From positions 94,826,345 through 94,890,344 of the forward strand of contig JAVIAB010000124.1 in the NCBI GenBank assembly GCA_032433765.1: a stretch of 64,000 bases of DNA, given 5' to 3'. How positions within the stretch are numbered: the stretch's first letter is position 1; each line of letters starts with the position of its first letter. This document shows positions 10,164 to 20,519 of this stretch, in pieces. Position numbers and translations under genes: made by a program. Below the pieces are notes generated by a model. That model was given only the letters and a program-made list of their open reading frames with translations, did not search any database and was not told where the DNA came from. Origin of the DNA: Megaustenia siamemsis. Its lineage: Eukaryota > Mollusca > Gastropoda > Stylommatophora > Ariophantidae.

Positions 10164-11364
10164 CAGATGTATATGTTTGACAAATACACACGGCCATAGA
10201 ATGAACAAGTCAGGCTCACTGATCCACAGGATTTTCCGACCCTTTTCATGAGTCTTTTCTCTTCTAAATGTTGCCTTAGCACAGTCTCAAATGATGTTAT
10301 ATCATTCCTTATTCATGCGCTCCATGATGTGCGATCACTTGCCATATGTTCCCAGTCATTTTCACAGATGGAGAAGTCATTCAGAGAGTGATTTACAGTC
10401 ACTCCCATCAAAGTGGATTTTAGCATTCATGTTTTCATGAAGGATATAATCAGCTTAAATCGAAGGCATTTGTGAGATCCACAAAGACAAAATAGAGTGG
10501 CATATTCTGTTCCTGGCATTTTTCTTGTAATTGTCTAAGCGTGAAAATTAGGTCTATAGTTGATCTCCCGGCTCTGAACCCTCATTGAGACTCGGGAAGA
10601 GCACGTTCTGCTTGTCTGTGCAGGTGTTTTAGTATTGCTCTCGCAAAGGCCTTGCCGGCTGTGCTAAGGGGAGAGATGCCTCTTTAGTTATTGCAATCAC
10701 CCATATATCCTCTTTTTTGTACATTGTTATGATCTTACCATTTCTCATATCATGAGGTATTTCTCCTTGTCCCCAGCATTTGATTAACATTTTGTATAGA
10801 TGTGGAAGTAGTACGTTTAAGTTTTCCTTTAGTATCTCTGTGGGAATATTGTCATTTCCTGCAGCCTTTCCTCTTAAGAGGGCATTTATGGCGTCATCAA
10901 ATTAGTGTATAGTAGGTTCAACGCCGGACTCTAACATTGTAGGATATTTAATTATTGACTGGGCTAGAAGTGTGTTTGCTGGTCTGTCATCATGATATAT
11001 GTTGGAGTAGTGCTCTACCCATTTGTTGTCCCTTGTCAGTAATAGGTTCTCCAAACTTGGATTTTAGGGGGGGCTAATTTGGTTATTTGTGGTCCAAGGG
11101 GCATTTTATATTGTCATGCATGGTTTTTGAGTCGCCCCTGTCTGAGGCTTTCTGTATTTGAGAACATAGATTATTCCAGTATTCATCTTCTTGTTTCGCG
11201 TTGTAGAGTGGCTTGTGCATGTTTAATCTGGTCCTTGTGATTTGCTTGGGGCTGTTTTTGAAGTTCAGTAGTGACTTTTTCTTATTAACTATTAGGGGTC
11301 TAGTCTTGTTGCATTTTCATCAAACAAAGTCGTTTTTGAGAACCTTTTTTGGCCGTAGGTAGAT
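10164..11364 (-). mobile_element. LINE family B, 3' half (RT plus degenerate zinc-finger end), left of the Polinton-like insert
   Basis: Read right to left it carries RT fingers and palm: an AAGNDNIPTE-like segment near 10850, IITMYKK, GFRAGRSTIDLIFTLRQLQE, then FVFVDLTNAFD near 10470. It then jumps abruptly to the C-terminal region homologous to 52441-52740, so the YADD box and thumb are deleted internally near 10430. The element continues upstream at 17629-18940; the two parts were separated by a later 6.25-kb insertion. Stops and frameshifts are present. Confidence 0.87.
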
Positions 11365-11797
11365 AGAGTGAGTAGTAGTACCCACGCCAAAAGTGGAATA
11401 ACATGCACCGAAAGACAATAGATTTGGCACCGACTTTGCACCATGCACCAAAACCGTGCAAAAAAAAAAAAAAAAAAATTTTTTTTTTTTTCGAATTCGC
11501 GATTTTTTCGAACTTCATTATTTTTTGGGGGGAAAATTTTTTTTTGGTTCGTCAGTTTGTCGAAACGGTCCACTGCGTCTGAGAGATTAACGCAGGTAAA
11601 TTCAAAAGAGACTCGGTGCTAATCGGCTTATAGAGCGGAGGTCGTCTCTCGCTGTGTGTTAGATGAAAATATTTTGTGAAAGAGTATTTTAAAAGAGTAT
11701 ATTTGTGAAAGTAAAAATTCAGAATTATTTAAAAAATATGTATTTGTGAAAGTAAAAAACTCAGAATTATTAAAAATAAAAATAAAAATAAAAAAAA

Positions 11798-11876
11798 GTC
11801 TCCCTTCAGGATTCGAACACGGTGTACTGTACGTGACAGGCCAGGCACTTACCACACGGTCCACTTCGTCACTTTG
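11798..11876 (-). other. tRNA-Asp-like sequence in left TIR (outer copy)
   Basis: Reverse complement of 17110-17178. It shows an A-box-like 'gtggtaagtgcc', the anticodon-arm phrase GCCTGTCACG typical of tRNA-Asp (anticodon GTC), and a B box 'gttcgaatcc'. The stems pair poorly, so it is not a functional tRNA gene. Confidence 0.65.
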
Positions 11877-12140
11877 TCGAACGGTCTCCTGTGTCTGAGA
11901 GATTAACGCAGGTAAATTCAAAAGATCGTGTGCTAATCGTCCGGTCCGGTGATCGCCTCACGCGGTGTGATATTTGTGAAAGAGTATTTTAAATCGGCGC
12001 GTCGCTCGTGGTGTGCGTGAAAGAGTATTTTAAAAGAGTATATTTGTGAAAGTAAAAATTCAGAATTATTTAAAAAATATATATATGTGAAAGTAAACTC
12101 AGAATTATTAAAAAATAAAAATATAAAATAAAAAAAAATA

Positions 12141-12193
12141 GTCTCCCATCAGGATTCGAACACCGGTCTACTACGTGACAGGCCAGGCGACAT
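12141..12193 (-). other. tRNA-Asp-like sequence in left TIR (inner, 5'-truncated copy)
   Basis: Second copy of the same tRNA-like unit. It retains the GGCCTGTCACG anticodon-arm phrase and the B box but lacks the A box, which is replaced by 'gacatgtaaaaaa'. Mirrored at 16781-16832. Confidence 0.6.
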
Positions 12194-12363
12194 GTAAAAA
12201 AAAAATGCTGACAAGCAATGACATTGCAGGTTAGTTTGTCGAAACGGTCCACTGTGGCTGAGAGATTAAATCAGGTAAATTCAAAAGATCGTGTGCTAAT
12301 CGATTCAAAAGTTCGGGGCGTCAAACAGTCCGGCTCAGGATATTTCCGTTAACCAACTCAGGT

Positions 12364-13975
12364 TTTTGAGGGTTACGCCCATGAAATCGGTAAAAAAAAT
12401 CGTAAATTTTCACTCTAGGCATACCCTAAACTTTATTTTAGACATCCCCACACCAAAAATTAACTTAAAAATCACTTTTGAAATTGTTACCCCCTTACCA
12501 TTTTTGAGGGTTACGCCCATGGAATCGATAAAAATCGTAAATTTATCACGTAGGCTTACCTAAAACTTTATTTTAGACATCCCCACACCAAAAATTAACT
12601 CAAAAATCACTTTTTAAATTGTTACCCCCCTTAAAATTTTTGAGGGTTACGCCCCTGAAATTGATAAAAAATTGAAATATAACCTCAAGGCATACCTCCC
12701 ACATAATATTTGACACCCCTACATATCAAATTCCATAAAAAAAACAACAAAAAGCTAGTAGTATATATGGTTGTGAACCCACCCCAAAAGTGCACGTACA
12801 TGCACCGAAACTGCACCAAAACCGCACGAGAAGTAGTATGTTCGGGTGTGTTCACAGCCACTATCACTACTAGCTTTTTGTTGTTTTTTTTGATGGAATT
12901 TGATATGTAGGGGTGTCAAATATTATGTGGGAGGTATGCCTTGAGGTTATATTTCAATTTTTTATCAATTTCAGGGGCGTAACCCTCAAAAATTTTAAGG
13001 GGGGTAACAATTTAAAAAGTGATTTTTGAGTTAATTTTTGGTGTGGGGATGTCTAAAATAAAGTTTTAGGTAAGCCTACGTGATAAATTTACGATTTTCA
13101 TCGATTCCATGGGCGTAACCCTAAAAAATGGTAAATGGGGGTAACAATTTAAAAAGTGATTTTTGAGTTAATTTTTGGTGTGGGGATGTCTAAAATAAAG
13201 TTTTAGGTAAGCCTACGTGATACATTTACGATTTTTATCGATTCCATGGGCGTAACCCTCAAAAATGGTAAGGGGGTAACAATTTGAAAAGTGATTTTTG
13301 AGTTAATTTTTGGTGTGGGGATGTCTAAAATAAAGTTTTAGGTAAGCCTACGTGATAAATTTACGATTTTTATCGATTCCATGGGCGTAACCCTCAAAAA
13401 TGGTAAGGGGGTAACAATTTAAAAAGTGATTTTTGAGATAATTTTTGGTGTGGGGATGTCTAAAATAAAGTTTTAGGTAAGCCTACATGATGAATTTACG
13501 ATTTTTACCGATTTCATGGGCGTAACCCTCAAAAATGGTCCGGGGTAAAATCCTAAAAGTAGTTTTTAATGTAAATCTTTGTTATGGGGATGTCTAAAAT
13601 AAAGTTTCGGGTATGCCTAGAGTGAAAATTTACGATTTTTACCGATTTCATGGGCGTAACCCTCAAAAACGGTAAGGGAGGTAACAATTTCAAAATTGAT
13701 TTTTAATTTAATTTTTGGAATGGGGATGTCTAAAATAAAGTTTAGGGTATGCCTAGCGTGAAAATTTACGATTTTTTACCGATTTCATGGGCGTAACCCT
13801 CAAAAATGGTCCGGGGGTAAAATCCTAAAAGTGGTTTTCAATATAAATCTTTGTTATTGGGATGTCTAAAATAAAGTTTCGGGTATGCCTAGAGTGAAAA
13901 TTTACGATTTTTTACCGATTTCATGGGCGTAACCCTCAAAAACGTTAAGGGGGGTAACAATTTCAAAAGTGATTT
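12364..13975. repeat. Nested palindrome with 135-bp tandem units inside the Polinton-like element
   Basis: The left arm 12364-12755 is the reverse complement of 12880-13275. The right arm continues with further tandem units of about 135 bp to 13975, each with 'catgggcgtaaccctcaaaaa' and 'ggggatgtctaaaataaag'. The arms meet around a ~115-bp centre (12758-12870). That centre begins with agtagtata and ends with tcactact, carries 'gtgaac' and 'caaaagtg' motifs, and so resembles two termini of the outer element joined with an internal deletion. Confidence 0.85.
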
Positions 13976-13984
13976 TTATTGCTT

Positions 13985-14445
13985 CCTAGTTTTCTGTCCT
14001 TGCCTCTTAGGTTTCTGCCATTGCCTCCGAGGTTTCTGTCCTTGCCTCCTAGGTTTCTGTCCTTGCCTCCTAGGTTTCTGCCCTTGCCTCCTAGGTTTCT
14101 GACGTTGCCTCCTAGGTTTCTGTCTTTGCCTCTTAGGTTTCTGCCCTTGCCTCTTAGGTTTCTGCCCTTGCCTCCTAGGTTTCTGCCCTTACCTCGTAGG
14201 TTTCTGTCCTTGCCTCCTAGGTTTCTGTCCTTGCCTCCTAAGTTTCTGTCCTTGCCTCCTAGGTTTCTGCCCTTGCCTCCTAGGTTTCTGCCCTTGCCTC
14301 CTAGGTTTCTGACCTTGCCTCCTAGGTTTCTGTCTTTGCCTCTTAGGTTTCTGCCCTTGCCTCTTAGGTTTCTACCCGTGCCTCCTAGGTTTCTGCCCTT
14401 GCCTCTTAGGTTTCAACCCTTCCTCCTAGGTTTCTGCCTACATGT
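13985..14445. repeat. 21-bp minisatellite, about 21 units
   Basis: Tandem units with core 'cctcctaggtttctg'. The period is a multiple of three, so the array reads through as a Leu/Pro/Arg/Phe heptapeptide repeat in frame with the polymerase remnant that follows. The repeat is not part of any known polymerase. Confidence 0.95.
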
Positions 14446-14451
14446 TTGTGA

Positions 14452-14886
14452 TCTGGTGGTAATATTTTTCTCGGCCTATGGGAAGACCTTGACGAATTTG
14501 GGGAAACATGTGAACGTGACCTATGTTAAAAAGGGGGCCAATACAACAAAGTTGGTAAATAACCCCTTGTTTAAAACCATGACGCCTATTGGTGAAGACC
14601 TGTATGAAGTGTCGCTTGGAAAACGAAGTATCCTGTGGTATCTTCCTTCACAGATTGGTTTTTTCGTCTACCAGTACGCCAAATTGCGAATGTTGGAATT
14701 TTACTATGACTTCCTGAATAGATTCGTAGAGAGGTCCGACTTTCAACTCTGTGAAATGGATACAGGTAGTCTGTACTTGGCACTCAGCGAGTCATCATTA
14801 GAAGGGGTCGTTAAAAGGGCTAGGGTAAACGCGTTTTTCTCCCCCTCTAACTTTTATGAGTATGGGAGTAGATTTGTATGGTTTTA
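14452..14886 (+). pseudogene. Family B DNA polymerase C-terminal fragment (Polinton/viral type)
   Basis: About 140 residues of a family B polymerase of the protein-primed, Polinton/viral kind. Motif B is recognisable (SAYGKT, cf. the usual NSxYGK) near 14472. A conserved segment with FVYQYAKLRML near 14665-14700 follows, then motif C at 14756-14767. There the second catalytic aspartate of the usual DTDS is replaced by glycine (DTGS), predicting no catalysis. The exonuclease domain, motif A and most of the palm are missing upstream, where a 21-bp minisatellite replaces them. The polymerase would replicate the element by protein priming. It is a dead remnant, and its closest relatives cannot be decided without a search. 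Confidence 0.75.
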
Positions 14887-15039
14887 AGGTCGACTTTTTT
14901 TAATATGACCCTAAATTTGTGTGTTATGGTGGTATAATCTTAGTGATTTATTTTGTTTTGGTTTACCATGACTGTGAGAGAGACAGTTAGAGAGAGAGAG
15001 AATTTCGCTGGTTGATACTTTGTGTGGTTTGATGATAGG

Positions 15040-15770
15040 ACCTGAAGGGCTGATGATGGTGTTGAGGGTGGCACATGATGATGATAGGCCATGAAGGGAT
15101 GATGGTGTTGAGGGTGGCACATGATGATGATAGGCCATGAAGGGATGATGGTGTTGAGGGTGGCACATGATGATAGGCCATGAAGGGGTTGATACTTTGT
15201 GTGGCACATGTTGATGATAGGACATGCAGGGGTTGATACTTTGTGTGGCTTGATGATGATAGGCCATGAAGGGATGATGGTGTTGAGGGTGGCACATGAT
15301 GATAGGCCATGAAGGGGTTGATACTTTGTGTGGCACATGATGATGATAGGCCATGAAGGGGTTGATACTTTGTGTGGCTTGATGATGATAGGCCATGAAG
15401 GGATGATGGTGTTGAGGGTGGCACATGATGATGATAGGCCATGAAGGGATGATGATGATGGTGTTGAGGGTGGCACATGATGATGATAGGTCATGAAGGG
15501 GTTGATACTTTGTGTGGCACATGATGATGATAGGACATGCAGGGGTTGATACTGTTGTTGAGGGTGGCACAAGATGATGATATGAAGGTAGATGCTGAGG
15601 GTGGCGCATGATGATAGTGTTGAGGCATATGATGATAGTGTTGAGGCACATGATGCTAGTGTTGAGGCACATGATGATGATAGGACATGAAGGGATGATG
15701 GTGTTGAGGGTGGCACATGATGATGATAGGACATGAAGGGATGATGGTGTTGAGGGTGGCACATGGCGTT
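15040..15770. repeat. ~35-50-bp minisatellite (gatgatgataggccatgaag type)
   Basis: Imperfect tandem units built from 'gatgatgataggccatgaag', 'ggttgatactttgtgtgg' and 'gttgagggtggcacat' in varying order. Long open frames on both strands come from the low-stop repeat and are not genes. A further partial unit occurs at about 16378-16450. Confidence 0.93.
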
Positions 15771-15781
15771 AAGGCAGTCTC

Positions 15782-15979
15782 GAAAACGCTTATGCTAACA
15801 TTAACTACACGCCCTTTTTTGTTAACCAAGGGGACCTCACTCTTGTTAATCAGACGACAGCTCCGGCAGCCAGTGTGGATGCCCAGGATGTTTCAGCAAA
15901 GTCACCGATTACCTATTCCAGCTTTGATCAAGGTTTTGTCAAAATGGAGGGCGGTTGCGTAGGAAACCCAGACGGTTAA
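15782..15979 (+). pseudogene. Unrecognised protein C-terminal remnant inside the Polinton-like element
   Basis: An open frame without its own start runs from the edge of the minisatellite to a TAA at 15977-15979. It encodes about 65 residues rich in Asn, Thr, Val, Gly and Phe and ends in a Cys-containing GNPDG tail. The composition is normal protein-like, unlike the flanking repeats. It is probably the end of a structural or other gene of the parental element, but I do not recognise the family. Confidence 0.45.
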
Positions 15980-16610
15980 AATTATCAGCATCCGGACAGT
16001 AATATATATATATGATGTATTAATAAAATTGTGAAATATAGAATTTTGTTTTGCTTTACATTGAATGAGAAAGAGCGAGCGTCACTATTTAATATTAGCA
16101 CACCTTACTACATGACACATGATGATGTTGGTAGCGATAACACACACGACCAATAATCTTTCCTCAAGAACCGCTATCCTGGCACATGATGTTAGCGATA
16201 CTACAATAACACACCTGTGCCAACCAACTCGTTCCCGCCCGCGCGCTAGTCGTATTTTCCTAACAATACCCCTTCAACGTCATTGCTTGTCAGCATTTTT
16301 TTTTTTTACATGTCGCCTCCTGTTGCCTATTACCCGCCCCTCCACCTCACATGCCCACCGCCGGCGAATAATAATCGGTTTGAAACTTTGTGTGGTATGA
16401 TGATGATGATAGGACATGAAGGGTTGATGCTGGTGTTGAGGGTGGCACTAAAAAAAAAAATGTAGTGCGAGATCCGCGACCCAATCAGTTACGAGATCGC
16501 CTATAATTTTAAATTTTCCCTTCATTTTACGTTTTTTTAAAATATTGATTTTTCATAATTATATTTTATTATTTTTAACATAAGTCCGTTTTCTTTTCAA
16601 TCGGGGTTTT
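15980..16610. other. Polinton-like interior, no gene seen
   Basis: Holds an (AT)n run near 16001-16015 and a fragment of the TIR inner unit ('cattgcttgtcagcat' plus 'acatgtcgcctcc', 16280-16322). It also has one minisatellite unit and AT-rich sequence. No coding signal. Confidence 0.6.
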
Positions 16611-16780
16611 ACCTGAGTTGGTTAACGGAAATATCCTGAGCCGGACTGTTTGACGCCCCGAACTTTTGAATCGATTAGCACACGATCCTTTGAATTTACC
16701 TGATTTAATCTCTCAGCCACAGTGGACCGTTTCGACAAACTAACCTGCAATGTCATTGCTTGTCAGCATTTTTTTTTTAG

Positions 16781-16832
16781 ATGTCGCCTGGCCTGTCACG
16801 TAGTAGACCGGTGTTCGAATCCTGATGGGAGA
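16781..16832 (+). other. tRNA-Asp-like sequence in right TIR (inner copy)
   Basis: Contains 'ggcctgtcacg' and the B box 'gttcgaatcc' but no proper A box. Mirror of 12141-12193. Confidence 0.6.
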
Positions 16833-17109
16833 CTATTTTTTTTTATTTTATATTTTTATTTTTTAATAATTCTGAGTTTACTTTCACATATACATATTTT
16901 TTAAATAATTCTGAATTTTTACTTTCACAAATATACTCTTTTAAAATACTCTTTCACGCACACCACGAGCGACGCGCCGATTTAAAATACTCTTTCACAA
17001 ATATCACACCGCGTGAGGCGATCACCGGACCGGACGATTAGCACACGATCTTTTGAATTTACCTGCGTTAATCTCTCAGACACAGGAGACCGTTCGACAA
17101 AGTGACGAA

Positions 17110-17178
17110 GTGGACCGTGTGGTAAGTGCCTGGCCTGTCACGTACAGTACACCGTGTTCGAATCCTGAAGGGAGACTT
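17110..17178 (+). other. tRNA-Asp-like sequence in right TIR (outer copy)
   Basis: 'gtggtaagtgcc' in the A-box position, 'gcctggcctgtcacg' matching a tRNA-Asp(GTC) anticodon arm, and 'gttcgaatcc' as the B box, followed by 'gaagggagac'. Pol III promoter elements seem retained, but the acceptor stem does not close. Confidence 0.65.
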
Positions 17179-17628
17179 TTTTTTATTTTTATTTTTATTT
17201 TTAATAATTCTGAGTTTTTTACTTTCACAAATACATATTTTTTTAATAATTCTGAATTTTTACTTTCACAAATATACTCTTTTAAAATACTCTTTCACAA
17301 AATATTTTCATCTAACACACAGCGAGAGACGACCCCCGCTCTATAAGCCGATTAGCACCGAGTCTCTTTTGAATTTACCTGCGTTAATCTCTCAGACGCA
17401 GTGGACCGTTTCGACAAACTGACGAACCAAAAAAAAATCCCCCCCCCCCCCCAAAAAAAAAATAATGAAGTTCGAAAAAATCGCGAATTCGAAAAAAATT
17501 TTTTTTTTTTTTTTTTTTTTTTTGCACGGTTTTGGTGCATGGTGCAAAGTCGGTGCCAAATCTATTGTCTTTCGGTGCATGTTATTCCACTTTTGGACGG
17601 GTTCACAGCCACTACTACTACTAGAGTG

Positions 17629-18940
17629 CAATTATAGATGTGCGTTTTCAGAGAGTACCAGTTGTCATCCACACTTAATGAGTCTTCTGCTTCTTCTACA
17701 AGTTTTTTAAACTTACATCTAAAAATGTCTTTAATTGATGAGATTTTAGTCGCTGTGATGTTGATCTTGGTCGCTGAAGGCTCTATTGATTTGTAGATAC
17801 GACTACTTCTAGCTTTAAATCTTACTGATGACGAGAGCGTGATCTGTATTGCAGTCTGCACTGTGATATTTTCTTGTTATTCTGATGTTATTTAAAGACT
17901 GCCTACGTGTTAGAACAGGGTCTATTTGGTGCTAGTGACCATTTCTAGCATGACGCCATGTTAACATATGTTTGTGTTTTACATTAAAGTAGGTATTAGT
18001 AATACATAGATGATTATCTGAACAGAATTCTAAGAGTCTCTGGCCATTTTCGTTGATTTTTCCACTGCCATGATGGCCTAGGCATGTTGGCCAAGATCGT
18101 TGGTCAGATCCTGTGCGTGCGTTGAAATCACCGATTATATGTAATAGCTCTTCCTTTGGAAGTGAGTCAACGGTCATTTGAAGTTGGTAGAAATTGTTTT
18201 TCTCTTCCTTCGATGAAGCCAATGTTGGTGCATAGGCACTTACGATGTTTATTATTCCACTCTTTGTAAGCAGCTGAAGCATTATTGAGCCTTTTGGTGT
18301 GGTTATGAATTTATATGTTTGTTATGTACAGCGAAGCCCACTCCATGTAGACGAGGCTTTTCAGGGCTTAGACCTTGCCAGAAAAAAAGTATAATTTTCT
18401 TCCTTTACAGAACCACAGTCTGAGAATCTTGTTTCTTGTAGGGCAGCAATATCAACATGTAGCCTATTTAGTTCTTTATCTATGAGTGCTGTTGTTCAAA
18501 TTTGTCCTTCTGTCGGTGTGTTTGCTTTAGCAAGTCCAGGGCACATGGTCCTTACGTTCCATGTGCCAAGTTTAAACATTGGTGCTTTCTTCCTCATTTC
18601 ACTTTGCCTACTCTGCCTGGGCACGGAATATGGGGATAGTGTTTTACCCAGTCGCACTATCCCCCTCTTGACTTCGTTTTAAGAATTTCCGAAGGAGGGG
18701 CAAAGTCCATACTTTCGGAATTGAAAAGAGGTGCAGGGGATGCCAGAAAGACGGTTAACGCCGTCCACTGCCTTAGGGTCCCTCCTTCCAGATTGTTACT
18801 CTGGGTGTACTGCCATAACTTTCGATTCTAACTAGAATCTAGTCCACAAGGTAGTGGAGGGTTTTGTGGTCGAAGTTTCCCTTTTCTCTAGACGCCAGCC
18901 AAGGTTTACGAGTCCCGTCTACCGGAAAATATATAATGAT
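17629..18940 (-). mobile_element. LINE family B, 5' half: APE endonuclease and 5' UTR
   Basis: Read right to left: a 5' untranslated part (about 18940-18600), then an endonuclease/exonuclease/phosphatase domain. Its landmarks are GTWNVRTMCPGL near 18570, AALQETRF near 18440, SAYAPT near 18240, GDFNARTG near 18120 (catalytic Asp/Asn), ITNTYF, then TDHALV near 17835 (catalytic Asp-His). A stop interrupts it near 17933 and frames shift. The reading frame runs up to the 6-bp target duplication and resumes on the far side of the Polinton-like insert at 11364. Confidence 0.88.
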
Positions 18941-19741
18941 AGATAAATAGTAATTATAAGAGCAGAGAATACAGATAGATAAATAGTATATCTAATCTTA
19001 GAGAATAAAGTTAGATAAATAGTATTTCTGTGAATATAGAATAAAGAGTTCAAGAACTAGGAGTTAACAAAGTATGGGATATCAAAATCCACTGTGTACA
19101 CATTAAAGGAGACACATCTCGGAGCATTTTAGTCGAACACTTCATTTATTTTCGCCATTGTTGTTGACGGATCGCCACGAGTTGATACGAGCATGTTGTC
19201 CTTTGCCTAAGATGTGGCGGGACGTAATGACTTTCTTGACATTCCCAGCTCTTACTGGAGAAGTTGGAGTTCGTATGTCCCAGGCTATGCTGGGAAACTA
19301 CCAGTCCAGCCCAGAGGTACTGAAATACTGGGTCCTCTAGATCAGTAACAGCCACCACTACAGGGAACACGGCGACCCTAGATTGCTGTTAGCCAGTCTG
19401 GTTTGACGCAGACTGTTACCAGGGGAGACCATGAGAAGGTAGAACTGCTAGGTCTCGGTCATTTGATGGTGCAGCGACCATTTTATTGCGACCGCAGGTC
19501 GCAGGCGCTTCTGCTCCCCCATTTTCGCCGTTGGAAAGCAGCATAAGTTGATGCAAGTAAAATAAAGGAAAACATAGCTACTTGAGAACAATTATTACTA
19601 ACTTATATACAATTTGTTTCTCCGTATTATATGTAAGAGCCAATAAGTATTCTTTAAACTTCTCACGATATTGCTAATGTTCTTTATAATGACTTCTAAC
19701 AGTATATACTAACTCCCATATGTGTGCTTAGTTAAATTGTA
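18941..19741. other. Intergenic, unassigned
   Basis: 18920-19040 has three imperfect 'agataaatagtat' repeats. 19085-19560 is less AT-rich and might belong to an unrecognised element. No gene is supported. Confidence 0.5.
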
Positions 19742-19752
19742 GATTATATTAA

Positions 19753-19801
<49 letters not shown>
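19742..19801. repeat. (AT)n palindromic microsatellite
   Basis: TTAATATAT...ATATATTAATAT run of about 55 bp immediately upstream of a LINE fragment. Confidence 0.95.
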
Positions 19802-19802
<1 letters not shown>

Positions 19803-20205
19803 TGGGCAACAGGACACCAGACAAGAAAATCACTTGAGTCTGTAGAAATATGGTGTTACAGAAGAATGTTGAGAATAACATGGATAGCAAAGAAGAGTAA
19901 TGAAAATGTTCTGAAAGAGGTCAAAGCAAAACGAGAGCTAATTTCAAATATTAGGAAGAAACAATAACCATTTTTGGCCATATAATGAAAAGAGAACTGG
20001 AATATATTGTAACAACTGGGAAAATTGAGGGACAAATAGATAGAGGGAAGCAAAGAGAAAAAAATCACCAGATAGCTTAAGAGAATGGCTTGGCAGAAGG
20101 TCAACAACAGAAATGATAAATAACTGTCGAGATCGAAAATTGTGGAGAGACATGATCACCAACGCCAGCAGGCCCGGTACTTGATGATGTTGATGATGAA
20201 TATCT
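19802..20205 (+). mobile_element. LINE family C 3' fragment
   Basis: Matches the last ~400 bp of the family C copies at 3377-4262 and 47503-48605: TRKSLESVE near 19820, YRRMLRI, then KAKRELIS. It ends in 'cccggtacttgatgatg' simple sequence. Broken by stops near 19965. Confidence 0.88.
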
Positions 20206-20519
20206 AGATCACGAATAATTAAAAATAAACACCCGATTGCTAGATAGAAATCTAAACCAGGTATTCGTTATTTCAGTGTAAGGCAAGTAGCTCTAGTTAT
20301 TGTCACAGCAACCTTATATTGGCAATATTTCTAAGCAACTTGAATCATTAGCTCCATACTGCGTTTCCTTTAAATGTATGCTGACATTACATGATAATAT
20401 CACCTCATCTTTATCCAGGTCTTGCATTGGCGTAGAGTTCTTCCCACCCTCGTGTATATATTTTGCGTTTGTTATGAAATGCAATGAATTATATCTTCAT
20501 GATAAAGATAAATGTCTAA

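Larger units (their letters stand above)
11371..12363 (+). repeat. Left terminal inverted repeat of the Polinton-like element
   Basis: About 990 bp that are the near-exact reverse complement of 16611-17622. Internally it contains two diverged sub-copies, each holding a 'tctctcagacacag'-type motif, a tRNA-like segment and A/T-rich 'ctttcacaaata' phrases (seen here as reverse complements). Arm differences are mainly in homopolymer lengths and the extreme end, where about a dozen bases are missing from this arm. Confidence 0.9.
11371..17622. mobile_element. Polinton/Maverick-like element, ~6.25 kb, defective
   Basis: Termini read 5'-AGTAGTAGTA ... TACTACTACT-3' and are flanked by identical 6-bp duplications AGAGTG (11365-11370 and 17623-17628). 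A 5'-AG terminus and 6-bp target duplications are hallmarks of Polintons. Long inverted repeats of ~1 kb bound it, and the interior holds a protein-primed-type DNA polymerase B remnant. Removing the element plus one duplication lets the interrupted minus-strand LINE reading frame continue, which dates the insertion as younger than the LINE. Polintons are usually 15-20 kb with integrase, capsid and packaging genes. None of those was recognised here, so this is a deleted, non-autonomous copy padded with minisatellites. Confidence 0.8.
16611..17622 (-). repeat. Right terminal inverted repeat of the Polinton-like element
   Basis: About 1,010 bp mirroring 11371-12363, ending ...CACTACTACTACT directly before the AGAGTG target duplication. 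This arm keeps the 'gggttcacagcc' segment next to the terminus that the left arm has lost. It includes long C and T homopolymers at 17438-17525. Confidence 0.9.

Noticed and set aside
14911..15764. Long minus-strand open frames (274-283 codons) as a His/Pro-rich protein
   Set aside because: They lie entirely in a minisatellite and overlap each other in different frames; low stop content comes from the repeat.
11371..17622. LTR retrotransposon or segmental inverted duplication
   Set aside because: The terminal repeats are inverted, not direct; a 6-bp duplication and AG...CT ends fit a Polinton-like DNA element; no gag, protease or RT frame lies inside.
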